A stretch of DNA of 13,921 nt, taken from positions 1 through 13,921 of the forward strand of contig JAJBVJ010000084.1 of assembly GCA_020859875.1 (NCBI GenBank). Reading direction: 5' to 3'. The stretch is from Rikenellaceae bacterium. Its GTDB lineage: Bacteria > Bacteroidota > Bacteroidia > Bacteroidales > Rikenellaceae. How positions within the stretch are numbered: the stretch's first letter is position 1; each line of letters opens with the position of its first letter. Position numbers and translations under genes: made by a program. Shown piece after piece: positions 7,233-13,921 of this stretch. The notes beneath the pieces were generated by a model that saw only the letters and a list, made by a program, of their open reading frames with translations, ran no database searches and was not told where the DNA came from.

Positions 7233-7604
7233 ATGCCTCAAACAGCGAAGTTGCTCGCTACGATCGAGCTTGAAAATATGGAATTTTATGCCCGGCACGG
7301 TTGTTACGAGCTGGAGAAAACGGTCGGGAACCGTTTCCGGGTAGATGTCTCCCTAACGTACGATGCCGCAGTCGCAGCCTTGAAAGACGACATCGGCGCC
7401 AGCGTCAATTACCTGGAGGCTTATAAGGTGGTACGCCGGCAGATGGAGATTCCCTCGGATATTTTGGAGAACGTGGCCAAAAGGATCGGTGACCAACTCA
7501 AAACCGCCTTCCCGGCAATCGAAACCCTGACGGTTAAAATTTCCAAGATCGCCCCTCCGTTGGGGGGGAAAACTGCTAAGGTTTCGGTAACCGTCACTCT
7601 CTGA
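7233..7604 (+). CDS. folB: Dihydroneopterin aldolase (FolB)
   Basis: FolB converts 7,8-dihydroneopterin to 6-hydroxymethyl-7,8-dihydropterin plus glycolaldehyde in folate synthesis. The 123-residue length and single tunnelling-fold domain fit the family. Recognisable positions are the N-terminal strand L-E-N-M-E-F-Y-A-R-H-G-C-Y-E-L-E-K (about 13-29, including the conserved acidic residues near 26-28), Tyr60 in S-V-N-Y-L-E-A-Y, Glu79 in I-L-E-N-V-A, and the catalytic-type Lys105 in I-S-K-I-A-P-P. The ATG at 7233 gives a short lead-in to the first strand. It probably follows the upstream kinase on one transcript, since no convincing promoter lies in the 52-bp gap. The homologous dihydroneopterin triphosphate epimerase (FolX) is an alternative but less likely. 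Confidence 0.9.
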   Translation: MPQTAKLLATIELENMEFYARHGCYELEKTVGNRFRVDVSLTYDAAVAALKDDIGASVNYLEAYKVVRRQMEIPSDILENVAKRIGDQLKTAFPAIETLTVKISKIAPPLGGKTAKVSVTVTL

Positions 7605-7637
7605 AATAGCTTTCCACATCTGTTAATATTTTCTTGA

Positions 7638-7765
7638 TAACTATAACTCGGGGGCTCCCTTTCTGCCGAAAAGTTGTCGTAAACTTGTAATGCTTACCAC
7701 CCGGTAAAACGGGAGGTGACCTGCCTTCGGCTTACCCCGACAACCTACTCGGCACCTTATAGTTA
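7638..7765 (+). ncRNA. Candidate structured cis-regulatory RNA in the nrdJ leader
   Basis: Nested complementary segments close a multi-branched element. P1 pairs 7638-7646 (TAACTATAA) with 7757-7765 (TTATAGTTA), 9 bp. P2 pairs 7664-7669 (TGCCGA) with 7749-7754 (TCGGCA), 6 bp. P3 pairs 7673-7679 (GTTGTCG) with 7738-7744 (CGACAAC), 7 bp. Inside P3 is a hairpin: ACC (7696-7698) with GGT (7715-7717), an A-A mismatch, then CCCG (7700-7703) with CGGG (7710-7713) around GTAAAA. A small GCC-TTC-GGC hairpin (7723-7731) follows. TATAAC (7642-7647) can instead pair with GTTATA (7771-7776), near the ATG at 7788, offering a possible switch. A weak promoter-like TTTC-N21-TAGCTTTC lies at 7582-7614. The gene downstream uses adenosylcobalamin, yet no B12-box-like GCCACTG or cobalamin riboswitch core is seen. 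A published motif named nrdJ exists; I cannot test whether this belongs to it. Confidence 0.6.
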
Positions 7766-7787
7766 CAATCGTTATATAATAGCAGAA

Positions 7788-10367
7788 ATGCCTGAAACCA
7801 AGAAAAACCGGAAAACCGCATCCGACGACCCCGCCATAACCGAGTATTCGTATGGGGATGCGGTAGATACCGCAAAGGAATATTTCAAAGGCGACGAGCT
7901 CGCCGCAACCGTATGGGTCAGTAAATATGCGCTGAAAGATTCTTTCGGGCATATTTACGAGAAGTCGCCCGAGCAGATGCACGAGCGGATCGCCTCCGAG
8001 ATAGCGCGGATAGAAAAAAAGTATCCCGAACCGATGGCCAGGGAGGAGATTCTCGAATTGCTCAGGGACTTCCGTTATGTCATTCCGCAGGGAGGCCCGA
8101 TGACCGGAATAGGCAACAACCTGCAGATAGCATCCCTGTCCAACTGCTTTGTGATAGGCCATAAGAACCCTGCCGACAGTTACGGCGGGATAATCCGCAT
8201 AGACGAGGAGCAGGTGCAGCTGATGAAACGCCGCGGCGGAGTAGGGCACGACCTCTCCCATATCCGTCCCACGGGAAGCCCGGTGCTAAATAGTGCCCTC
8301 ACATCCACGGGCATAGTTCCCTTCATGGAGCGCTATTCGAATTCCACCCGCGAAGTGGCACAAGACGGAAGACGCGGGGCGCTTATGCTCTCTCTTTCGA
8401 TCAAACACCCCGATGCCGAGAATTTTATCGATGCTAAGGTGGAGACCGGTAAGGTCACCGGTGCGAACGTATCGATCAAAATAGACGATGAATTCATGCG
8501 TGCCGTGCAGAACGGCGAAAAATACCACCAGCAGTTCCCTATTTCCTCGTCCGAACCGCTCTACGAAAAGGATATCGACGCCAAAGCATTGTGGGAAAAG
8601 ATCATACACAATGCGTGGAAATCGGCCGAGCCGGGGGTGCTTTTCTGGGATACCATCATTCGGGAATCCGTTCCGGACTGCTACGCCGATGTGGGCTTTA
8701 CCACCGTATCAACCAATCCCTGCGGGGAAATTCCTCTCTGCCCGTACGACAGCTGCCGCCTTCTGGCAATAAATCTGTATAGTTACGTCGACAAGCCGTT
8801 TACGGAAAAGGCCGAATTCAACTTCGACAAGTTCCGCAGCCATGTCCACAAGGCGATGAGGATGATGGACGATATTATCGACCTGGAACTCGAAAAAGTC
8901 GAGGCCATCATAGCCAAGATTGCAGACGATCCCGAAGACGACGACATCCGCCGGGTGGAACGAAACCTATGGGAAAAGATTCGGGAAAAGGCGCTCCAGG
9001 GCCGCCGCACGGGCCTCGGGATTACAGCCGAAGGCGACATGCTCGCCGCCCTGGGTCTCCGCTACGGAACCCCGGAGGCAATAGATTTTGCGGTAGAGGT
9101 ACAGAAAACCCTTGCCGTCGAAGCCTACCGTGCTTCCGTTAACATGGCCAAAGAGAGGGGCCCCTTCCCGATATACGACGCGGCAAAAGAGATCGGTAAT
9201 CCGATGATCGGGCGTATAAAGGAAGCCGATCCCGAACTCTACAAGGAAATGGCGGCGACCGGCCGCCGCAATATAGCCATGCTCACGATCGCCCCCACCG
9301 GAACCACCAGCCTCATGTCGCAGACCACCTCGGGGATCGAACCGGTCTTCCGCCCGGTATACAAGCGCAGGCGCAAGGTCAACCCCAACGACCAGGATGT
9401 TAATGTCACCTTCGTGGACGAAGTTGGCGACTCCTGGGAAGAATATAATGTCTACCATCATAAATTCATCACATGGATGGAGGTGAACGGTTATCCGACC
9501 GACAATCTGGCCCACCTCGACGAAGAAGACCTCGATAAACTGGTCAAGGCGTCGCCCTATTACAAGGCGACGGCGAACGACATCGACTGGGTAAGTAAAG
9601 TGCAGATGCAGGGCGCCATCCAGAAATGGGTCGACCATTCGATCTCGGTGACGGTGAATCTACCCAACGAGGTCACCGAAGGGCTTGTCGCGAAGGTCTA
9701 TATGACCGCCTGGGAATACGGCTGTAAAGGTGTGACGGTCTACCGCGACGGATCGCGGGCCGGAGTTCTTGTAGACACCAGGAAGAAGAAGGATTCCGCC
9801 GGCGAAGACAAGGGCGGTTACAAACCGCCCAAGCACCGTCCGACGGAACTCGAAGCAGATATTGTACGATTCAAAAACGGCGACGAGGATTGGATCGCCT
9901 TCGTTGGAATCTATAACGACCGCCCCTACGAGATATTCACGGGTAAGATCGAGGAGGATGCCATGTTCATCCCCAAAACTGTCAAGAAAGGGACGATAAT
10001 CAAGGTCGTGGAGCAGGACGGCGAGAAACGTTACGACTTCCAGTATAAGGACAAATATGGCTATACCAACACTATCGGCGGCATCTCCCGTCTGTTCGAC
10101 GAGGGATTTTGGAACTATGCCAAATTGATCTCCGGGGTGCTGCGTATCGGTATGCCGATCGTCGATGTGGTAAACCTCGTGGAATCGCTACACCTCAACA
10201 CCGAATCCATAAATACGTGGGAAAACGGTGTGGCCCGGGCCCTGAAAACCTACATCAAGAACGGCACGAAAACAAAGGAAATTTGTCCCGAGTGCGGGGA
10301 AGACACGCTCGTTTACCAGAACGGCTGTCCCGTCTGCATGTCGTGCGGCCACTCCAAGTGCGGTTAA
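7788..10367 (+). CDS. nrdJ: Adenosylcobalamin-dependent (class II) ribonucleotide reductase
   Basis: NrdJ reduces ribonucleotides to deoxyribonucleotides using a thiyl radical generated from adenosylcobalamin, independent of oxygen. From the ATG at 7788 the protein has 859 residues. The catalytic set is present: redox Cys120 in L-S-N-C-F-V, Asn310, radical Cys312 and Glu314 in N-P-C-G-E-I-P-L, and second redox Cys323 in D-S-C-R-L-L. The 11-residue spacing Cys312-Cys323 is the one expected for class II enzymes. P-T-G-T-T-S at 503-508 and V-T-V-Y-R-D-G-S-R at 649-657 are further family motifs. After a Lys-rich linker (about 664-685) comes the C-terminal region that some bacteria encode separately, ending in a zinc-ribbon-like tail with Cys833, 836, 847, 850, 853 and 858 that likely relays electrons. 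A GTG at 7716 would add 24 residues from within the structured leader and is not favoured. Confidence 0.96.
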   Translation: MPETKKNRKTASDDPAITEYSYGDAVDTAKEYFKGDELAATVWVSKYALKDSFGHIYEKSPEQMHERIASEIARIEKKYPEPMAREEILELLRDFRYVIPQGGPMTGIGNNLQIASLSNCFVIGHKNPADSYGGIIRIDEEQVQLMKRRGGVGHDLSHIRPTGSPVLNSALTSTGIVPFMERYSNSTREVAQDGRRGALMLSLSIKHPDAENFIDAKVETGKVTGANVSIKIDDEFMRAVQNGEKYHQQFPISSSEPLYEKDIDAKALWEKIIHNAWKSAEPGVLFWDTIIRESVPDCYADVGFTTVSTNPCGEIPLCPYDSCRLLAINLYSYVDKPFTEKAEFNFDKFRSHVHKAMRMMDDIIDLELEKVEAIIAKIADDPEDDDIRRVERNLWEKIREKALQGRRTGLGITAEGDMLAALGLRYGTPEAIDFAVEVQKTLAVEAYRASVNMAKERGPFPIYDAAKEIGNPMIGRIKEADPELYKEMAATGRRNIAMLTIAPTGTTSLMSQTTSGIEPVFRPVYKRRRKVNPNDQDVNVTFVDEVGDSWEEYNVYHHKFITWMEVNGYPTDNLAHLDEEDLDKLVKASPYYKATANDIDWVSKVQMQGAIQKWVDHSISVTVNLPNEVTEGLVAKVYMTAWEYGCKGVTVYRDGSRAGVLVDTRKKKDSAGEDKGGYKPPKHRPTELEADIVRFKNGDEDWIAFVGIYNDRPYEIFTGKIEEDAMFIPKTVKKGTIIKVVEQDGEKRYDFQYKDKYGYTNTIGGISRLFDEGFWNYAKLISGVLRIGMPIVDVVNLVESLHLNTESINTWENGVARALKTYIKNGTKTKEICPECGEDTLVYQNGCPVCMSCGHSKCG

Positions 10368-10452
10368 CCCCATCGGGCACCGAGAGTGTGGCGTATGGCT
10401 TCGATCTGTAACTCCTCACCCGGTCGATAACCTTCACAAACTTTATATATAG

Positions 10453-10484
10453 GAACCCGGTTTTTTATAGTGATAACCGGGTTC
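10453..10484. repeat. 10-bp inverted repeat hairpin downstream of nrdJ
   Basis: GAACCCGGTT (10453-10462) is the exact reverse complement of AACCGGGTTC (10475-10484), with a 12-nt loop that begins with T residues. No T-run follows on either strand, so it is not a classic intrinsic terminator. It may protect the nrdJ mRNA 3' end or help terminate together with the second hairpin 26 bp further on. Confidence 0.6.
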
Positions 10485-10510
10485 TGCCTTTATGTACCTG
10501 ATCCGGTAAA

Positions 10511-10563
10511 TTACGGAATTGAAAGAGGGCTCCGCACTGCGGAGCCCTCTTTCAATTCCGTAA
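10511..10563. terminator. Perfect 25-bp palindrome, probable bidirectional terminator between nrdJ and galE
   Basis: The left arm at 10511-10535 is the exact reverse complement of the right arm at 10539-10563, leaving a 3-nt ACT loop. The GC-rich top of the stem (GAGGGCTCCGC and its complement) is flanked by A/T-rich parts (TTGAAA and TTTCAA), which can serve as the U-run in each direction. It ends 4 bp from the galE stop codon, and nrdJ converges from the other side. The position fits a shared terminator. The perfection and length exceed what termination needs. Confidence 0.7.
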
Positions 10564-10567
10564 GGGA

Positions 10568-11593
10568 TTATAAGTTCCTGAGCCGTTTTTCCCAGTCCCA
10601 TGCCGAACGCAGGGTCTGGTCGAGTGTACGCTGTGCTTTCCATCCCAGCTGGCTGTTGGCAAGGGTGGTGTCGGCCCATACTGCCTCCACGTCCCCGGCC
10701 CTGCGTCCGGATATAGTATAGGGAACCTCCACACCGTTCACCTTTTCGAAAGTCTTTACCAGCTCGAGGACGGAGACCGGTCTTCCCGTACCGATATTGA
10801 ATATTTCGTACCGCGACTTCATGCCGCTGCCGGTCATTCTCTCCAGTGCCACCACATGGGCTTTCGCAAGGTCGACCACATCTATGTAATCCCGCAGGGC
10901 CGTTCCGTCCGGGGTGTTGTAATCATCCCCGTAGATGCTAAGTTGTGGGCGGATGCCGGCAGCGGTCTGTGTAATGAAAGGCACCAGATTGTTGGGAATA
11001 CCCTTGGGAAGTTCCCCGATAAGGGCCGAAGGGTGGGCGCCGATAGGGTTGAAATACCTCAATGCGATGCCATTTAGCCCGGGATATGCGGCTACACTGT
11101 CACGAAGTATATCCTCGCAAACCTGCTTTGTGTTGCCGTACGGAGAGGTAGCCGGCTTTCGCGGCGTATCTTCCGTGGCGGGGAGTTCGTCCGGCTGGCC
11201 GTAGACCGTGGCGGAGGAGGAGAATACCATATTTTGCACTCCGTGCCGCACCATCGACTCCAGAATATTAACGAACGATCCTACATTGTTTGCGTAGTAT
11301 TTCAATGGCTCTTCCACCGACTCCCCGACAGCCTTACTTGCCGCAAAATGGATAACACCGGAAAATCCGTGCCCTGCGAAAACTTCGTCCATCGCCACGG
11401 GATCGTTGCAATCCGCCTCGACAAAGGGAACATCGGATCCGGTAATTTTCCTTACTCCCTCGACCGCCGAGAGGTCGGAATTCGAAAGGTCGTCGACTAT
11501 TACCACTTCGAACCCGGCACCGATAAGTTCGACGGCAGTATGGGTTCCGATATAACCGGCCCCGCCGGTAACGAGTATTCTGGGCTTTGTCAT
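10568..11593 (-). CDS. galE: UDP-glucose 4-epimerase
   Basis: GalE interconverts UDP-glucose and UDP-galactose through an NAD-bound keto intermediate. It serves galactose use and the supply of sugar nucleotides for surface polysaccharide. The 341-residue length is normal. The N-terminal Rossmann motif G-G-A-G-Y-I-G is at 10-16, the catalytic Ser region S-S-S-A-T-V-Y-G at 125-132, and the Tyr-x-x-x-Lys pair at Tyr152-Lys156 in Y-G-N-T-K. R-Y-F-N-P-I-G-A-H at 179-187 and L-R-D-Y-I-D-V-V-D-L-A at 233-243 are typical GalE segments. It starts 16 bp after the ABC permease stop and probably shares its transcript, although its function is unrelated on its face. The 25-bp palindrome lies immediately after its stop. 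Some enzymes of this group also accept UDP-GlcNAc; sequence inspection cannot decide that. Confidence 0.96.
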   Translation of the reverse strand: MTKPRILVTGGAGYIGTHTAVELIGAGFEVVIVDDLSNSDLSAVEGVRKITGSDVPFVEADCNDPVAMDEVFAGHGFSGVIHFAASKAVGESVEEPLKYYANNVGSFVNILESMVRHGVQNMVFSSSATVYGQPDELPATEDTPRKPATSPYGNTKQVCEDILRDSVAAYPGLNGIALRYFNPIGAHPSALIGELPKGIPNNLVPFITQTAAGIRPQLSIYGDDYNTPDGTALRDYIDVVDLAKAHVVALERMTGSGMKSRYEIFNIGTGRPVSVLELVKTFEKVNGVEVPYTISGRRAGDVEAVWADTTLANSQLGWKAQRTLDQTLRSAWDWEKRLRNL

Positions 11594-11609
11594 TATCTTA
11601 TTTCGCTAT

Positions 11610-12941
11610 TTAAGATTTATATTTTGCCCATTTTAGCAGTTCGCCCAGGGTCGGTTTTTTGCCGTGCATGAATATTCCTACACGGTAGATCTTCCCCGCC
11701 AGCCATACCATGAGCAGGAATGTGGCAAAGAGGAGCAGCAACGAAAGGGCCAATTCCCATCCGGGTACTCCGTAAGGGAGCCGGGCCATCATGACTACGG
11801 GAGATGTGAACGGAATCATGCTGAACCAGAAGGCCAGCGGGCTGTTAGGCTCGCGCATCACGCTTATCATCACGATAAATGCCAGGATAAGGGGAATGCT
11901 GATCGGAAGCTGCAGCTGCTGGGAATCGGCCGCATTGTCCACTGCGCTGCCTACGGCCGCGAACATGGCTGCATAAAGAAGGTATCCCCCTATGAAGTAG
12001 ATCAGAAACCAGCCGAGGATCGGGAGGATGAAACTCATATCGGTAAGGGTTCCCACCGCCGTTATCATATCCGGGTCCATGCCCTGCATCGAGGCCATAT
12101 CGGCCATCCCGCCGTCGGCCATCCCGGCCGCCGCCCCTTCGGAAAGGCCGGGGAAGAAGGACATTACGGCACCCGAGAGCAGAAATATAAAGATTACCCA
12201 CAGTATGAACTGAGTGATTGCCACGGCCGCTATCCCGAGTATCTTGCCCATCATAAGTTCGAAGGGCTTTACCGAGGAGACTATCACTTCCAGAACTTTC
12301 GAACTCTTTTCTTCGATCACACCCTGCATGACCATAGCCCCGTATAGGAAAACGAACATATAGATCAGTATGCCGAATATATAGGCAAGGCCCATCGCAA
12401 GGCCGCTGGAACTTTGTTTGTCTTCGCCCGACTCATCGATGCGGAAAGCGCTCACGTGGACGTTCGTCTTGACCGCTTCGAGTATCTCCGGCAGGTCTTC
12501 GATGTCGTAGGCTTTGAGCTTTTCCGCTTCGATAATATCGGAAATCCTGCTCGACACCGCCGATTCCACCTCGATAGTGGAGGGTTCGTATGTATATAGT
12601 GTCACCGCTGCCGGACTGGTCATAATATCCTCTCCGATCACCAAGATGCCGTAAAGGTTTTCAAATTCGCCGGAGGCCTTTTCTTCTCGGATTTCATCCT
12701 GGGTTTTGGAGGTCGGGACGAACATTATCATCCGGTCGCTCTCGAGCTTACCCGCAACTATTCCGCTGCTGTCCACAACGGCTATCTCCCGGGTTTCGGA
12801 AAGGCTGAATCTCGCCAACAGGAATACGGCCACCATAATCCCGATAAAGAGAAGTGGGGTAAGCAGCGTGGTGATTATAAAACTTTTCTTGCGGACACGT
12901 TCGTTGAATTCGCGCTTTATTATTATACCTATCTTGCTCAT
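11610..12941 (-). CDS. ABC-2 type transporter permease (NatB-like)
   Basis: The 443-residue integral membrane protein is the permease half of an ABC exporter. One transmembrane helix lies at about 21-43, after the basic R-E-F-N-E-R-V-R-K-K start typical of this family. A soluble extracytoplasmic domain spans about 45-178. Further helices are near 181-206, 233-260, 303-330, 346-363 and 396-417. V-I-E-E-K-S-S-K-V-L-E-V-I at 208-220 is the conserved cytoplasmic signature that contacts the ATPase in NatB/ABC-2 permeases. Residues about 263-292 between two helices are unusually rich in Met, Gly, Ala and Asp. It starts 12 bp after the ATPase gene ends, so the two almost certainly form one transporter. 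Relatives export sodium or drugs; the substrate here is not known. Confidence 0.9.
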   Translation of the reverse strand: MSKIGIIIKREFNERVRKKSFIITTLLTPLLFIGIMVAVFLLARFSLSETREIAVVDSSGIVAGKLESDRMIMFVPTSKTQDEIREEKASGEFENLYGILVIGEDIMTSPAAVTLYTYEPSTIEVESAVSSRISDIIEAEKLKAYDIEDLPEILEAVKTNVHVSAFRIDESGEDKQSSSGLAMGLAYIFGILIYMFVFLYGAMVMQGVIEEKSSKVLEVIVSSVKPFELMMGKILGIAAVAITQFILWVIFIFLLSGAVMSFFPGLSEGAAAGMADGGMADMASMQGMDPDMITAVGTLTDMSFILPILGWFLIYFIGGYLLYAAMFAAVGSAVDNAADSQQLQLPISIPLILAFIVMISVMREPNSPLAFWFSMIPFTSPVVMMARLPYGVPGWELALSLLLLFATFLLMVWLAGKIYRVGIFMHGKKPTLGELLKWAKYKS

Positions 12942-12953
12942 AGTCCGGGCGGA

Positions 12954-13892
12954 TTATTCGTTATTACTACTTGCCGACTCCTCGGAAACGGCTTTGATAA
13001 AGATGTCGTTCATCGAGGGGATGATTTCGCGGAAGGTTCGAAGTTCTACCGCTTCGTTTATTACCTCCACCACCCTGCGCACTTTTCCGCAGTCCTCTAT
13101 ACCCAGTTTCAGTTTACCGTAACCCGTGCCGTCGTCCTGACGTTCGAGCACCGAACACAGACCTTCGAGCCTGCCCGAAACTTCCGCCGCCGATCCTTTG
13201 AAATCGACATCGTACATATCCCCGCCGTGGCTGCGCCGGATTTCGTCTACCGGCCCGGTCAAAATATTACGCGATTTATTGATCAGGGTTATATGGTCGC
13301 AAATTTCCTCGACCGACGACATATTGTGCGTAGAAAATATCACGGTAGCACCTTCGCCGCGGAGCCGGAGTATCTCTTCCCGGATCAGGCTTGCGTTGAC
13401 GGGGTCGAAGCCGCTGAAGGGCTCGTCCAGTATCAGCAGTTCCGGGTTGTGCAGGACGGTTACGATGAACTGCACCTTCTGCGCCATCCCCTTGCTTAAT
13501 TCTTCCACTTTCTTATTCCACCACTCTTTGATGTCGAAGCGGATGAACCACTCCTTGAGCCTTGCCGTCGCCTCTTTTTTCGACATCCCTTTCAGCATGG
13601 CAAGGTAAAGGGCCTGTTCGCCCACTTTCATTTTTTTGTAAAGACCCCGCTCTTCGGGCAGGTAGCCGATGCGCCTGACATCTTCGGGCTCCAGATCGTG
13701 GCCGTCGAAGAGTATCCGGCCGCTGTCGGGAGCGGTGATGCGGTTGATTATCCTTATAAGTGTAGTCTTCCCCGCGCCGTTCGGGCCCAAAAGGCCGTAA
13801 ATGCTTCCGCGGGGAATAGAGAGCGAAACATCCGAAAGCGCCTTATGTCCGGTATAGCTTTTGGATACGTTCTCGACGGTAATTAAATTCAT
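12954..13892 (-). CDS. ABC transporter ATP-binding protein (NatA-like)
   Basis: The 312-residue ATPase powers the adjacent permease. Walker A is G-P-N-G-A-G-K-T-T at 36-44, the Q-loop region reads Y-L-P-E-E-R-G-L-Y at 77-85 (Glu in place of Gln, common in this subfamily), the ABC signature is L-S-K-G-M-A-Q at 132-138, Walker B is L-L-I-L-D-E at 152-157 with catalytic Glu157, and the H-loop His is His189 in F-S-T-H-N. A C-terminal extension of about 90 residues follows the nucleotide-binding domain, as usual for NatA/DrrA-type proteins. The ATG at 13890-13892 is preceded by ACAGG. It is the first gene of the run ATPase-permease-galE. Only 29 bp of upstream sequence are in the window and no promoter is recognised there. 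Confidence 0.95.
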   Translation of the reverse strand: MNLITVENVSKSYTGHKALSDVSLSIPRGSIYGLLGPNGAGKTTLIRIINRITAPDSGRILFDGHDLEPEDVRRIGYLPEERGLYKKMKVGEQALYLAMLKGMSKKEATARLKEWFIRFDIKEWWNKKVEELSKGMAQKVQFIVTVLHNPELLILDEPFSGFDPVNASLIREEILRLRGEGATVIFSTHNMSSVEEICDHITLINKSRNILTGPVDEIRRSHGGDMYDVDFKGSAAEVSGRLEGLCSVLERQDDGTGYGKLKLGIEDCGKVRRVVEVINEAVELRTFREIIPSMNDIFIKAVSEESASSNNE

Positions 13893-13921
13893 CCTGTAAA
13901 GATTAATGATTGAACGAGTAC

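Noticed and set aside
7712..7718. GGAGGTG, a strong Shine-Dalgarno-like sequence in the nrdJ leader, possibly serving a small upstream ORF
   Set aside because: No ATG, GTG or TTG lies at usable spacing after it. The bases are explained by the hairpin stem, and Bacteroidota rely little on such sites.
7638..7765. Standard cobalamin, SAM, TPP or SRP RNA identity for the nrdJ leader
   Set aside because: I could not find the B12 box, the known conserved cores, or the SRP tetraloop region on either strand. It is left as unassigned.
7716..7787. In-frame GTG start that would lengthen NrdJ by 24 residues
   Set aside because: The extra residues do not look like a class II reductase N terminus, and the GTG lies inside the paired leader hairpin. 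The ATG at 7788 gives the normal start.
8967..9638. A 223-codon frame antisense to nrdJ, with similar long frames at 7641-8261 and 6509-7168
   Set aside because: Each lies opposite a gene with clear catalytic motifs and has no motif or start signal of its own.
10368..10450. Possible tRNA remnant or attachment site after nrdJ
   Set aside because: No cloverleaf arms or T-loop GTTCRA motif could be assembled, and there is no integrase or direct repeat nearby.
11664..12347. A 227-codon frame antisense to the ABC permease
   Set aside because: His/Tyr/Arg-rich low-similarity translation opposite a well-supported membrane protein; a shadow frame.

Overview
The window looks like a chromosomal segment of a Bacteroidota bacterium, probably Bacteroidales. 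The lipoprotein, MurA, QueD, Kbl, Pgk and fused class II ribonucleotide reductase all read like that phylum. Several gaps carry the Bacteroidota -7 promoter element TAnnTTTG instead of a sigma70 -10 box. Base composition is moderate to slightly GC-rich and looks even throughout. I saw no integrase, transposase, CRISPR array, tRNA or rRNA. Genus-level placement is not possible by eye.

Layout. 66-929 (+) is a secreted lipoprotein whose stop codon overlaps that of the convergent murA gene. 926-4509 (-) reads kbl, an Lrp/AsnC regulator, queD and murA. The first three are tightly spaced; murA has its own promoter-like sequence and a terminator-like hairpin before it. 4510-4809 is a 300-bp divergent regulatory region with a TAACTTTG element on each strand and two hairpins in the pgk leader. 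4810-7604 (+) holds pgk, a strong intrinsic terminator, a PfkB-family kinase and folB. 7605-7787 is a structured leader, followed by the adenosylcobalamin-dependent ribonucleotide reductase gene nrdJ (7788-10367). 10368-10567 separates nrdJ from convergent galE and contains two strong inverted repeats, one of them a perfect 25-bp stem. 10568-13892 (-) is a compact three-gene run: ABC ATPase, ABC-2 permease, galE.

Function. Most genes are housekeeping: peptidoglycan precursor synthesis (murA), glycolysis (pgk), pterin chemistry (queD for queuosine, folB for folate), threonine/glycine metabolism (kbl), deoxynucleotide synthesis (nrdJ) and sugar-nucleotide supply (galE). An Na+/drug-type ABC exporter sits in the galE operon. 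The most promising unexplained signal is the nrdJ leader. It has nested complementary arms closing a multi-branched core, an alternative pairing near the start codon and no recognisable cobalamin-riboswitch core. It is a candidate cis-regulatory RNA. MurA carries Asp in place of the fosfomycin-reactive Cys, which predicts intrinsic fosfomycin resistance.
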